From Vermamoeba vermiformis (taxonomy: Eukaryota > Tubulinea > Echinamoebida), in NCBI GenBank assembly GCA_045837725.1, contig JBEWZL010000237.1, positions 121,750 to 185,749 of the forward strand: a stretch of 64,000 bases of DNA, written 5' to 3'. Below are positions 43,740 to 55,500 of this stretch, one piece after another. A program made the position numbers and the translations under genes. Each line of letters starts with the position of its first letter. Positions within the stretch are counted from its first letter, which is position 1. Below the pieces are notes generated by a model that ran no database searches, was not told the DNA's origin, and was given only the letters and a program-made list of their open reading frames with translations.

Positions 43740-44909
43740 TTAGTAGCACACGTAGTCCTCTTTGACCACTGCGCGCGGAATATAAATAGGCTCATCGGTC
43801 ATAGCATCGGGCTCTTCTACGGTACTGGGTTCAGGCTCAGGCAACATCTCGCTGGGTACAGGAGTGCCCAAGAAGTGCACCGCGACTTTGCCGTTGCCGA
43901 GCACGATCAGCACGGTGCGCGCGAAAGCATTGCGACGCGCATTGGTCAGCGCTGTCTTCTTGGCCTTGTCCACGACTTCACCCTTGTCGCTGTCAATGGC
44001 TGTGCCCTCGCCTAGTCGCTCGTGTTAGTGATAGGCACTGCTCGCTAGTGTCCCAGCACGACTCACCAATGCCCTCGACAGATCTGTTGTCCTCGCGCAG
44101 TGTCACTCGGACTGTGCAGCGATAAGTGCAGCTGTAGAGCTGGTCTTCCTTGCGTTGCTCGTATTGGACCCTGTTCGCGTTAGTATTAGATGATACGGTT
44201 CTAAAAATAGCCACGTACTTCTCCATGGATACAATGCTGGAGCTCCACGTGTTGAATCCCAAGTAATAATTCACGAGCTCAATGCTGGAGTGACACAAGG
44301 ATTAGATTCAATTAGATAGTCTTATTGAGTTGCTATACCATTTGTGGAACGGTAGGTCATAGTCTCTATGCAATAAGGATAGTCAGAAGTGTACGAGGTC
44401 AGAATTAGAAACTGGATGTACCTTGTTGCGCTGTCTTCGAGTTTACGTTTCTTGGCGAATATGACCTTCAATTTCTTCTTATTTAATAGTTGTCCGTGCG
44501 TGGCTTTCAACGCTTTCTTCGCGCTGGTCACTGAATAGTACCGTACAAACGCGCACTTTGTCGGAGCTTACGAAATTAAATTAGTCGATTAATAAGTCAA
44601 TAACAATCTATATTGGCGCAAATCACGTTACAATTAATTTAGCAGAATTAATCCTTACTTTGAATTTGCGGATTGTCAACCTGGAACAAATGGACGTCGT
44701 GTAATATTCCATATTTTCCAAAAATTTCCTCTAATTCTTCTTCTTCAATTTCTGGTTGAATATTGGCGACAAATAGGGTGGATTCTTCAGTTGGCACTTT
44801 GAAGAAAATCAGTTCGCCTTCCGGCTCTGGCTCTATTTTGAAAATTTAGCTAAATTAATTACAATTTATCGAGGCTAATACCAGGTGCGTTTGGGGTTGG
44901 ATGCTCCAT
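43740..44909 (-). CDS. RDM1-like protein (RNA-recognition motif plus Rad52-type domain)
   Basis: Seven exons (44909-44882, 44832-44659, 44566-44422, 44365-44339, 44284-44219, 44170-44067, 44011-43740) give 271 residues, near the 284 of human RDM1. An RRM runs from about residue 20 (STLFVANIQPEIEEEELEEIFGKYG, then KCAFVRYYSVTSAKKAL). The Rad52-like half follows with CIELVNYYLGFNTWSS, corresponding to the ELANYYFGFNGWS of RDM1, then YSCTYRCTVRVTLREDNRSVEGIGEG and KAKKTALTNARRNAFARTVL. The last motif is typical of the Rad52 single-strand-annealing fold. RDM1 binds ssDNA and RNA and is linked to cisplatin resistance in vertebrates. A plain RAD52 is less likely because of the N-terminal RRM. Confidence 0.8.
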
Positions 44910-45211
44910 CTGCAGTTCCCAGAAATTTAAATTCTTGCCAACCGGATCTAATGGTCAAATTGCTAGGTGTGGTTGATCTACAGCTCAAGGAAAATAAACA
45001 ATGGTAGTCACTTTCACTTTGGGTGTTCGTGGAAGATGGCAATGGAAAAAATAACACATTCGACCTACACCAAGACGCCACTCTCGGGACATTACCTCAC
45101 ACACTTTGCATTTAGAAAATCCATTGGTTTAAAACCGTTATTAAGAAGCACGGAGACAATTACGAAAATTTAGCTAGATTAATCCGGTACTTTACTTATT
45201 TATTTCATACA
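44910..45211. other. intergenic with a short repeat
   Basis: 302 bases between RBM22 and the RDM1-like start. A 20-base segment at 45164 (GAAAATTTAGCTAGATTAAT) matches 19 of 20 bases of a stretch in the first intron of the RDM1-like gene at 44840, and a related AATTTAGC...ATTAATCC lies at 44636. Confidence 0.4.
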
Positions 45212-46780
45212 CTATTCTTTCTTCTCACTCTCAGCTGCTTGCTCAGTCTTTTGTTTCTTTTGTGGCGGTTGTTCTGCGGCACTCTCAGCTGATTCGTCAC
45301 GTGCTTGTTTTTTGCCCTGATTGGCTGGTGTGGCAGCAGCTGTTGCTCCAGGTGCGGCGGTAGGTTTGTTCTGTGGAATAGCGCCCATGCGTTGTGGGTT
45401 CATGGAAGGATAGTAATTGTAGCCGTAGCCAGGGGGCGGTAAATAGCCCGGTGGTGGCGGCGGATAATTGTATTGGCCTGTGGCTGGATTGTAACCATAG
45501 TTCTCTGTAATAGACGACATTAGCATGTGCTCATATAGCGCAACACTAATATGACATACCGAAATTAGCAGGAGGCATGTTGCGATCAGTGGACTGTTGT
45601 GACTTGGCCCAATCAATGCGCAAGAATATGCCATTGATAATCAAGTTGTTGTGCAGCTTTGCCACGGCCTCTTCAGCTGCATCGCGAGTGGTGAACTCGA
45701 CGAAGGCACAGCGACCTGCAGGGTTCATTTTCACTGAATGAATCTCGCCGTAGTAATAGAAGTGGTCGCGCAGATCTTGTTCTGAAATACGTGTGTCAAC
45801 ATTGCCAACATAGACTGTCTTAATATCAGTGTCTGTCGGTGTCTGTGGTGCATTGGTGTTCAATTTTTTGAGAATCTTTTGAGCCACGGGGTCGTTGGTG
45901 CCGTGATATCTGTCTTTAATGTTCTGATTGGCCAGTTCGTTGTTCTCTTTGGGCTGTTCGTGGCGATAAGGACAGCTGTCACCACGCGTGCACGTGCCCT
46001 TCAAGAAGAACGAGCAAATGTGGGCTTTGTTGCGCTCGTAGTACGGCGTGGGTCGCGCAAGTTTTTGAGCCATGGGCATGTACTGTACTTTGTCAAAGGG
46101 CAGTTGTCCCGATGCCACCAGTGCTTCGTTCTGTTGCGCGACATAATCACGGCCAACAATTGATTGTGGCATCGCTGTTGATTGGCCACTGCCCAGGGCT
46201 GCATCACGCACTTGTGTAGGCAGATCTGTCGTTATGTTAGCATCGAAGGTGTACTAATATTCCGTACGTACTAAATACTAAATCGAGTAAGCAAGTTTGG
46301 CAGACGTTCTTCATTTTAGCGCAGGTCTGACAGATTTCAGTCTTCTTGAATCTGCCTTTTGTACCAGCTTGCCATCTGAATACTGTATATGGTCGTGCAC
46401 AAACCTGAAAATATGTATGTTATTTTTTGTTGCTAATCGATGATGAATTTGCTGTTTAAAGACAGATTCTAGATCGCGCCTTCACGAATTCCGTTTTTCT
46501 TATTTTAATAATATTGCTTAATTATTAAAAACTTACCTTGCATTCTTTGTCATATACGAGTTTAGTCTGGCGATTAAATAAAATTGTTAGCAAAATCCAA
46601 ATTATTTTTCTAAATTGTCGAAAATAAAATAATACTGCTTTACTAATATGCTAATATTAACTGTATATTTATTCAACAACATACCATACGAATATAAGGA
46701 TTATCGCCAAGACAAGTTTGGCAAACGATCGGAAAGTCTGATCGTTCCCAGCCGTCTGTCTCTGGATCACCGGTTGACAT
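45212..46780 (-). CDS. RBM22: pre-mRNA splicing factor RBM22 (Cwc2/Ecm2 type)
   Basis: Exons 46780-46685, 46566-46537, 46404-46272, 46225-45560 and 45504-45212 give 405 residues (human 420). N-terminal treble-clef zinc fingers are [33 protein letters not shown] and [24 protein letters not shown] finger follows ([25 protein letters not shown]), then DQNIKDRY-like residues, an RRM ([38 protein letters not shown]) and a Pro/Tyr/Gly-rich tail with [13 protein letters not shown]22 contacts U6 snRNA and the intron in the catalytic spliceosome as part of the NineTeen-related complex. U2AF1 and LSM7 elsewhere in the window belong to the same machinery. Confidence 0.95.
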
Positions 46781-47520
46781 ACTGTGTAATAAATGTGTTG
46801 TGGTTGATTGTTCTCTTTTCAAAAGACAAAAGAAAAAACGGCCACCGTCCACAAAAAGTCGAAAATTCAGAGAGAAAGCCAACCTTCCAGATACAGGGTT
46901 TCTAGAATACTTCAATTTCAATTAAAAAATAAAAGTATTACAATAAGGTAGCTATCATATACACGTAAGGCGTACAAAATGCTTGGATTGGTCAGCGACT
47001 TTGCTGACCAGACCGATCCATCAACAATGAAACTTGGCGAGTATTCATCAATCAGTAGCTTATTTAGTGATTAACATCTTCTTGGGCCTAACGTGCGTAC
47101 CACGTGAATACATTTCCAGACGGACATTACCTGCGCCTCATCCGCGTTCCTGGGCAGTCAAGTTAATTACCCGAGCAATGGTTGTCCTTAATTTTAATTG
47201 AATAGGGGATAGGGAAATTGATTGTGCTCGTGCGCCAAAATTTCCGGCACTGATTGATTTTTTGGAGCCGTTAGTTTATTTGCCCGTGGACTGTTGATAA
47301 GCGCACAATACCCTAGCACGTATTGGAGTAGCGTCAAATTGGTCACAATATATTTATTTATTTATTCTATTTATTATTGATACAAACGGAAATTAACCGC
47401 TCGATCGAAGGTTAATGTAAGTATAATTTGGTATTTCACTCTATTAATTTACTACAACGTAATATTAATTTTAGTATACTAACAGATAATTTTGCGGATA
47501 TTTTACAATTTTTTTAAAAA
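46781..47520. promoter_or_regulatory. divergent intergenic region, RBM22 / receptor-like gene
   Basis: 740 bases between two outward-reading starts. It is AT-rich, with ATTTATTTATTTATTC near 47352 and TTTTTTAAAA just before the downstream start. A CACGTG lies at 47101. No frame, tRNA or snRNA was recognised. Confidence 0.4.
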
Positions 47521-48597
47521 ATGTTGGATCGAGTGACCGTTTTTCTGCTGATCTTGGCTTGTGTTGCCATTATTCCGGCAAGAGCTCAAAACTGCACTAG
47601 CACAGACACTAGCACGTGTCCAGATACAGCGCCTTTTTGTTCAGAAAGCAATCAATGCCGTGCCTGTGAAACTTCCTTGGAGTGTCAATCGACCGATGCC
47701 AACACACCTCTCTGCTCGAGCGATGGTTCATGCAAGGCCTGTTCGACTAACACTGAATGCAGCAATGCTTACAACAGCACTGTTGTTTGCCAGAACAGTC
47801 AGTGTGTTGTATCAGCCACAGCGGACGGTGGTATCATTGCCGTGATTGTAGTCGGTGCAGCTATTGGTGTCGCAGCTGTGATTCTCATTCCTATCTTCGT
47901 CGTGCGCGCACAGAAGCGAAAGAAGCGCGAGGCGATTGAAGCAGCCAACGCCAAGCCCCTCTCAGTCCTGCCTCCTCAACGTGACCTCGAGGCCAGCACG
48001 AGCAGCGATGAAGACAGAAGCAGCAAGAAGTCGAGCAGATCACGCTCTAACAGTGACAGCGATTCTGATAGTGATGGCTCTCGTTCACGTTCACGTTCTC
48101 GTTCCCGTTCCTCTCGATCACGCTCCAGATCTGGTTCTCGCTCATCAAGATCTAGATCTCGTTCACGCTCACCTTCAGACTCGCGATCTAGATCTGATTC
48201 GGATAGATCGAACTCTGACAGCTCTAGACCACCAGCTAGACGTCCTGCAGCACGCAAACCATCGAATAGCTCTGATAGATCTGACTCAGATAACTCTCGC
48301 TCAGATAGTCCCTCACGATCTAGCTCGTCAGGTCCTCGCAGACCAGTCAAGCAAGCTAAACGAGCTGATTCATCGAGTGATAGATCCAACTCGTCCGACA
48401 GATCCGACAGCGACTCTCGTTCTAGCAGTCCTTCGCGATCGAGTTCATCGGGTCCTAAGCGCAACACCAAGCCCAAGCCCGCAGCAAAGAAGCAAGCTCG
48501 ACCGGCCGCTAGAGGAGGACGTCGTCAAGCATCAAGCTCATCACGAAGCAGCTCGAGCAGATCAGATTCAGACTCTTCGAACTCTGACAGCAGCTAA
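47521..48597 (+). CDS. receptor-like membrane protein with RS-like cytoplasmic tail
   Basis: A single exon of 358 residues. A signal peptide (VFLLILACVAIIPARA) leads to a small Cys-rich ectodomain of about 75 residues with repeated CxxxxxC spacing (CPDTAPFCSESNQCRAC, ECQSTDANTPLC, CSTNTECSNAYNSTVVC) and N-glycosylation sites. One membrane helix (GIIAVIVVGAAIGVAAVILI) follows, with a stop-transfer RAQKRKKRE. The remaining 215 residues are an uninterrupted SR/SD/RS repeat, like a splicing-factor RS domain but on the cytoplasmic side. It would be a good substrate for SR-type kinases. I know of no named family with this layout. The 3' end converges on the ankyrin gene, 76 bases away. Confidence 0.8.
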   Translation: MLDRVTVFLLILACVAIIPARAQNCTSTDTSTCPDTAPFCSESNQCRACETSLECQSTDANTPLCSSDGSCKACSTNTECSNAYNSTVVCQNSQCVVSATADGGIIAVIVVGAAIGVAAVILIPIFVVRAQKRKKREAIEAANAKPLSVLPPQRDLEASTSSDEDRSSKKSSRSRSNSDSDSDSDGSRSRSRSRSRSSRSRSRSGSRSSRSRSRSRSPSDSRSRSDSDRSNSDSSRPPARRPAARKPSNSSDRSDSDNSRSDSPSRSSSSGPRRPVKQAKRADSSSDRSNSSDRSDSDSRSSSPSRSSSSGPKRNTKPKPAAKKQARPAARGGRRQASSSSRSSSSRSDSDSSNSDSS

Positions 48598-48673
48598 GCC
48601 TTAATGTATCAATACGTTCATAGTCATATTCGCAAAATAGAAATTGATATGACGAACCTTATTTAATTTTACA

Positions 48674-50310
48674 TCACTTTAAATACTGTATAAAAGTAAT
48701 TACATCTTTCAATTGATATTTTTCTGCCATTTGCAAGCACGTGCCTTCCACACCATGCGCGGCGAGGGCGGTGCAAATGCTTTCTCTACTGGAGATTTTT
48801 GCTAATGCTTCTAACACCAGCAATGACTTGCTATTCCTCAACGCGTAATGCAATGGCGTGTCACCTCCACTATTCGGAACAGATCTGTTAGCGTTGAACA
48901 ACTAATAATGCGATGAATGAAGTACGTACCATTGTTGAACATCAACACGAGCACCTTGAGCGAGCAAGAGGTTGATCGCACTGATCTGACCTCGAAAACA
49001 CGCTTGATGCAAAATGGTCTCGCCTTGACTGTTCCTCGAGTTAATATCTAAGCAATTAACGGTCAGATTAATACCCCATTGACTATATAAGGATGGTCGT
49101 ACCTTTGCCTTTAATCAGTTTCTTTACGAGTTTCTCCAGCGTCGCTTCGTCCTGAGAGTTATTCGGGGTGTTGTTGAGCAAGTAATACAAAATTGAATGC
49201 TCCCATTCCGTGCGCGGCAATAACAAGTTTTGTTTCAATAAGTACGATAGCAGCTTGAAGTGGCCTATTTGTTTTGAATTTAGTCAGTCTCTGAATTTAC
49301 CTACAATTAACATTACCTTTTGAGGCTGCAATATAGTAGACGTGCTTATTGTCCAATTGACGTATGGTAGTCGTTGATATGCGGTTTTCAAAGAAATATT
49401 TAACTTGATTTATGTGACCCATTTCGATTGCTGAAATGAAGAGCCTTTCTTTGATTTTCTCCTCCAGATCCGGGACAATTGCTAAGAAATTTAAGATAAT
49501 GCACCCGAAAACAGCATATTATTTGGACTTACCAGCCATTAGTCCAATTGTCGGGGAATATTTCGCAGTACTGGATGTTACTTTGTTCTGCAGGTGCTTG
49601 TTATATCGTAGGAACAAATCAGCTTGGCCATCGAGATTTCCTTCAATGACGTAATAACAAGCATTGAGACCCTCACTAAATACCGCGAGTTAGTTAGAAT
49701 CTTCCCGCGGTACAACTCTGAAATTTCCTTTCGCGAAATTGACTTACTAATCGTTGTATGTAATCTTAGCGTCATGCTTGAGAAGGCACTCGGTAGCTAC
49801 CATATTCTTGTGCTTGATCGCAAGGTGCAATGGTTTTTTTCCTTTAGAATCTGACTTGTTCACATCCGCTTTCCTAGCAACGGCTAAATCAAAACATTCT
49901 ATATACAGCTGTTGAAGCTCTAAAGTTGGCAAAATTGAGCTCAATTTATGAAGTATAGTCGGAACGCTGTCAAGTGAAAGGCTAGGACGTTCCAGTAAAG
50001 TGTGGATTCCTTCGAGCCATTCTACAATTTTAAAATTAATTTTGCCTGTCTCTAAAGTACTCCACTTACCCATCTCTAACGCAAACTTAATGCCTGTGAG
50101 ATTATCTTGTACCACGTTGATATTAAACTCTGGATTCCCTAAGAACACCGAAAGCTCCTCCATTGATTCTAGTACAAAAGAACCTGAGTAATTATTTTGA
50201 AGTGAATTTAAGCGACGTACTTTTTTTAATAGCGTTGAGGAACAGCATCGGCGAGCTGGTAGCTCGTTGGGTGGAGATTGAGATCCGCCTAGGTCGGCTA
50301 AAAATTTCAT
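48674..50310 (-). CDS. ankyrin-repeat protein
   Basis: Exons 50310-49748, 49675-49533, 49481-49317, 49264-49103, 49047-48930 and 48869-48674 give 448 residues. Repeats with usual motifs occur in both halves: NKSDSKGKKPLHLAIKHKNM-VATECLLKHDAKI, and SQGETILHQACFRGQISAINLLLAQGARVD followed by GGDTPLHYALRNSKSLLVLEAL. Between them lie three degenerate repeats. The N-terminal 110 residues are helical without a clear domain. Such proteins usually act as binding scaffolds. The last acceptor chosen is the TAG at 48872-48870, because the nearer AG would put a stop in frame; the start at 50310 is the weakest part of the model. Confidence 0.72.
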
Positions 50311-50496
50311 CTCCCATAGTACTGTTGCACAGCATTGGTCGCACTTGAAATTGAATAAATTTCGAGCTAAATTGCGTGGAAAAAGGTGTTGCCAAATATA
50401 GAACGCGGTACAAATAAAATTTATCGCGATTACATAAAACTTGATATCTTTGTCAAATAGACGAAGTTACGACCAGTAAGGAAGCTTTCCGTGGAG

Positions 50497-52113
50497 TTAT
50501 CCTTGCTGAATGTCGTCGAGCTCACCGGCGACTCGAAGTACTGCTCGGTAACGGTATCCTTTGTTCTTTTCAAAGTTGTCGATTACTTTGTTGACTTCTT
50601 TAATGCTAAATAATTCTGTTTCAGCGGTCACGTAATACTTAGCACAGAAAGCAAGTGCTCTCTCAACAACTTCGGACGGAGCTCCGGAAGATCTGGAAAA
50701 AAAAGTTCGTTAGCTAAAAAGCAGGTCCGATATCAGATAACTTACCCGACTACTTTACGTTGCTTATATAAGAGAGGCCAGACAGGAATGGTCAGGTTCT
50801 TGGGTGGAATGCCAGCCAAGCACAGCACGCCGTTCGGCTTCAAACAGTTCAACAACGACTCCCAGTCTTGCTGCACATATGACGTGCTCAATATGAAGTC
50901 CAATCGCTCTGAAATAGTCGCCATTTCTAACTTGTTCGAAATATCAATGAAGCGAGAGGCACCGAGTTTTGCGGCGTCTAACAAATGTCAATACCGTGCC
51001 TTCAACGAACTATTGACGAGTCTTACCTCCGCGCTTGTCATCGCTGGTGCTCAGTACAGTCAATTCACAGCCGAGTCGTTCAACCATTTGTGCGAATAAG
51101 TGACCCAGACCACCAAATCCCAACAGCCCCACTCGCGAGTTGGGTTGGATGTCGTACTCCCTTTAGGAGTTATTAGACAGACTTCGATTATTATATAGAT
51201 ACAATACCATAGAGGCGAGAACACAGTTGCTCCGGCACACAAGAGCGGTGCCACGGACTCGGAGGGAAGTTCATCGGGAATTCTAAACACCCAGCGACTA
51301 TCGAGTCTGAGTACATGTTGTTAGAGACCGAAATTCAGTCTAGTGTAACAGCGACAGACCTCACAAAGTCAGCGAATCCACCGCAAGCCCCATTCTGACC
51401 CATTTGAGCCATAGCTTGCGGACACAAGTTGTCGTAGCCAGATCTGCATTGCTCGCACAAGTGGCACGAGGACTTGAACCAGCCAGCACCGACACGGTCT
51501 CCAACTCTCAGCGGACGAAGCTGTCTGTACTCACCGATGTTGAGCATTTCGTTGCTCTTGTGGAATGATGGCGGCAGCTTCAATGGCGTGCCATCCAGAT
51601 CCAGTCCTGGTGCCAAAACTTTTGGTCCAACAGCGTGGACTATACCGACTATCTCGTGTCCTGCTTACTCGAATTAGTATGAACAATATGGTGTATACTA
51701 TGATGACGTACCGGGAATGAAAGGGTAGGAAGTCATACCCAATTCATTGCGGATCATGGACACTTTTCGGGAACTTTGTTAGACTTTGCATTCTTCAAAA
51801 GCTCATAACTCGCGTGTACTAAGCAGGACTTACAGTCTGAATGACATACACCACAATGCGTGATCTTAATTTCAACGTCGTAGTCTCCTAATGGCGGTGC
51901 AATAAATGCCCAGGGCTTCAGATCAATTCCTTTGGCAAAGGCTAAGCGTGCAATGCTAAATATAGCTCTATACGGAATATATTATTATCATTACTTACAT
52001 GCATATCCTTTGATGATTGTTTCGCCTGGAAATAACTCGCGTTTGGGAAGTTCGTGTTGGATCTCGTTGATCTTGCCAACAATTTGTTGCGGGATCGAAG
52101 TAATAGCCTGCAT
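50497..52113 (-). CDS. zinc-dependent alcohol dehydrogenase, CAD/YahK-like
   Basis: Eight exons (52113-51999, 51941-51834, 51762-51712, 51660-51360, 51306-51208, 51160-51027, 50977-50746, 50692-50497) give 411 residues. Features of the cinnamyl-alcohol-dehydrogenase branch of MDR enzymes are HCGVCHSD with a catalytic zinc Cys, FIPGHEIVGIVHAVG, structural zinc cysteines in SCHLCEQCRSGYDNLC, PLLCAGATVFSPL, and the cofactor loop GLLGFGGLGHLFAQM, where NADP(H) is typical. The enzyme likely reduces a range of aldehydes. An insert of about 25 residues (LAPGLDLDGTPLKLPPSFHK) between the first zinc half and the structural zinc site is unusual. It has no signal peptide, so it should be cytosolic. Confidence 0.88.
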
Positions 52114-52599
52114 GTTGTTAGGGTATGATTGCAAACTAAACTTGAATTCGCATTCTGTTCTTGTTCATTGTGTGTGTCCAGGGCTCAATTCGCTTGAACT
52201 TCGCTTGAAAATTCGATAACATGCAGATCTTTCGAATTTGGTCGTGTCTTGCCTCGCGGTTGGTTGATTAGCGAGAAATGCAAGATTCTCTTACGAGAAG
52301 GAGTCCTTTTTGTCCAGCCGGCAGACGGTTCTGGGACACAAACAGGCCTACAGGACCACATGTCACGATCAACCAACACTGCCACTAAATCGTAAGGGTG
52401 TCAGTGCGCACCGTCGGACATTCCGTTATTCCGGAAGTATTGATAACCAACGGATCTGTCATTATATTTGTCCTAATTAATTATTGCAGAATAAATAGTA
52501 ACCGAACCTTTTGTTGACACTGCTAATTTTTTTAATTAGTAATTTTAATTTTTTAATTTAATCAAGGTAGATTATCACTTATGCCACTTGGAAAAAGAT
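52114..52599. other. intergenic, no gene seen
   Basis: 486 bases between the surface-protein stop and the dehydrogenase start, both minus strand. It ends in an AATTAATTA-rich stretch near 52530-52565. No repeat or RNA gene was recognised. Confidence 0.4.
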
Positions 52600-55500
52600 T
52601 TACAGCACTAATACCACCACAGGGACTAGCGCGCACGTTGCCATCAAAGCCGCTGCTCCACTGACAATAGCGCGTGAACGTGGAGTGTTAGTGGTAGTGG
52701 TGCTCGGTGTGGTTGATGAAATTGGACTCGCGAGCGGAGCATTTGGGTTTGTGCCCGATAGCTCATCTGAAAGTTCCAGGTTAACAATGTTTACGACTAA
52801 AATCGGTTAAATGTACGTACTAGGAAGTTGCGCTGTTTGAACGCTAGCTATGGCGGCTTCTGGAACAAGTACCGAGATCGCATCTGCTTTGTTTTCAACG
52901 AAGTCGAGAACAACGGCAGAAGAAGTGGCGCCATCTCCTGCTTTAACGACCACGAGAATGATGGAAGTAGCTTGGCGCTTTGTCGCAGCAGAGAAAGTGA
53001 CGTTCAATCTGTCACGACTTATGGACATGATCTCGGAGAGGTTTCCGACAATGCTGCTAGATACAGCAATCAGCTGCTCAACGGTGGCCGATGACGTCAT
53101 GTAGAAGGAAACATCTGCATATCGTGAGTACTATATATACTAAATCCTACTTAACGTACCAGCAGGGCACAGAAGTTGCTGATTGGCGATGTCAAAGGTC
53201 AAGTTGAACCCGTCAGAGTACCACGTGACAGTCACAGCATCACCTGATACAATCTATCGACGAATCATTAGCACGATTAACACTACCCTTGGTGACGTAC
53301 GTTGAAGGCACTCCGAGGATACACATGAGGTCTGCCAACTGAAAATTCAGTCGGAGGTGAGGCCGTAGCGATGTTCACGAAGTTGATTGAAGGACTCAAT
53401 GTCACATTGCTCGAGGCTTGGTTGTTGTAAGCCATGTACGCCACGTATTGATTGTCGCTGTCAATTTCCACACATTGCACAATCGGCACGACGCGCAGAC
53501 CAGTGCACGCTTCGAGTCCCTTGTCGCAGAACGGCGTGGGGACCTGACAATTGCATTGGAAAGGCGCAACTGGCACAACAGGCGTGGCTGCAATGATAAT
53601 GCGTAAGTCTAGCTCGTGTTTGAGTCCCGTGACTTACCACAAGTTGAGTTGCTGCAGAAGTTCAAGCTGCAATCAGAGTTCTTAACGCACGTTTTGCCGA
53701 CACCGCAAGCAGAGCAGAGTGGTCCTCCGCAGTCTACATCAGATTCTCCGTTATTTTTCACTGAGTCATCGCAAGTTTGAGCTGCACGTCAAGCAAGTTA
53801 GAGAGGAGACGGAATAAGGAATAAGCTTAACGTACTGCAAATATTGTTCGTGCACGCGCCAGTAGAGCAATCAGCAGCTGTGTTACAAGAATCTCCTGCT
53901 GAACATTTGTTGCAAGATCCGCCGCAGTCAACGCCAGTCTCGTCCTGGTTTTTTTCGCCATCGGAGCAAGTGGGTTCTACAAGAGTAAATATGAATATGA
54001 TGCACAGCTTATATTAAAGACAGGCTCTTACGGCAAACAGAATTGGTGCAAACGCTGCTCTTGCAGTCAGAGTTGACAGAGCACGACTTTGTGGCGGAAC
54101 ATTTCAAAGAACATGAGCCACCACAATCGACATCACCTTCATCTTGGTTCTTGATAGTATCAAAACAGGTAGGAGCGACTAAAAGTTAAATTAGTAAACG
54201 AATTCCTCCTCCTAAGTGTGGATGTGCCCTACCGCAGACTGTATTCTTGCAATTCAGACTCGTACAGTCGTTGTTAACTGCACAGCGCTTAGCGTTTGCA
54301 CAAGGTCCACAGACAGCTCCACCGCAATCCACGTCAGTCTCGTCTTGGTTCTTCACTCCGTCGGAGCACGTAGGGGCAGCTTTAACCAGACGTTTAGCCC
54401 CGATATTTTAATGAAGTTTCGATCAAAAGCCTACTTACCACATATAGAGCTGACGCAACGAAGACTCTGACAATCGCTGGACGAAGCACAGGCCTTACTG
54501 TCAGCACACTTGGCGCAGTTGGGACCACCACAGTCAACATCGGTTTCGCCCTGATTCTTGATATTATCGGAGCAGGCTGCAGCCACTAGCCGAGGAGTAT
54601 ATAGTCAGCCAATGGGGAATTAATGCGCTTGAAAAAAACATACCGCAAACGTTGTTGCTGCAATGAAGACTAGTGCAATCAGAATCAACGCTGCAAGACT
54701 TGGTGTTGGCGCATGCATTGCACGTGCTGCCACCGCAATCTACGTCAGTCTCGTCTTGGTTTTTCACTGAATCAGAGCACGAGGGAGCCGCTGAAGGAAG
54801 CAAAGTAAGTGACTTGATGCATGCTTGACGCCCACTTGATACTTACCGCACTTGGAATTAACGCAGTTAAGACTGATGCAATCGGTGTTCAGTGCACAAG
54901 ACTTTGTCGTAGCACATCGGCCACAACTGCCACCGCAATCCACGTCTGTCTCGTCTTGGTTCTTAATCGAGTCATCGCAAGTAGGTGCAGCTGTGTATCG
55001 TCAGCACTGATACTAATTTAAACCTATTCTAGCTTACCGCAAACAGAATTGAGACAGCGCGAACTAGTGCAGTCTGAATTGGCAGCGCATTGTTTGCTTG
55101 GGGCACACTTGGCACTGCAAGTGGATCCACCACAGTCGGCATCAGTTTCGTCCTGATTCTTCTTGCCATCCGAGCACGTGGGAGCCACTTTAAGTAACGA
55201 CGAAATTAGGTACGAGTCAGACTAGAACACTGCAACTTACAACAGACAGATCCGACGCAGTTGTTTATAGTACAGTCGGCATCGATAGAACAAGCCTTAT
55301 TTAGAGCACATTTGTTGCACGATCCACCACAATCCACGTCAGTCTCGTCGCCACTTTTAGTGCCATCCGAACAAGTTGTAGCAGCTAAGCCGCGTTAGCA
55401 CTTGAATTCAACTTAATTCTCATATCTTACCGCAGACATTTGAAGTGCATTTAAAACTCAAGCAATCAGATGCTTTCGTGCAAGCTTTTCCATCATTGCA

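Noticed and set aside
47936-48604. Second plus-strand frame of 222 codons over the RS-like tail
   Set aside because: It is a frame-shifted reading of the SR repeat (His/Leu/Asp-rich) without start context or domain.
48870-48895. Nearer acceptor for the last ankyrin exon (after CTAACAG)
   Set aside because: With the preceding donor it creates an in-frame TGA; the next AG (TAG at 48872-48870) restores the ankyrin motif GGDTPLHYA.
50172-50220. A 37-base GT-AG stretch inside the ankyrin gene's first exon
   Set aside because: Removing it puts a stop in frame a few codons later, whereas retaining it keeps one long frame, so it is treated as coding.
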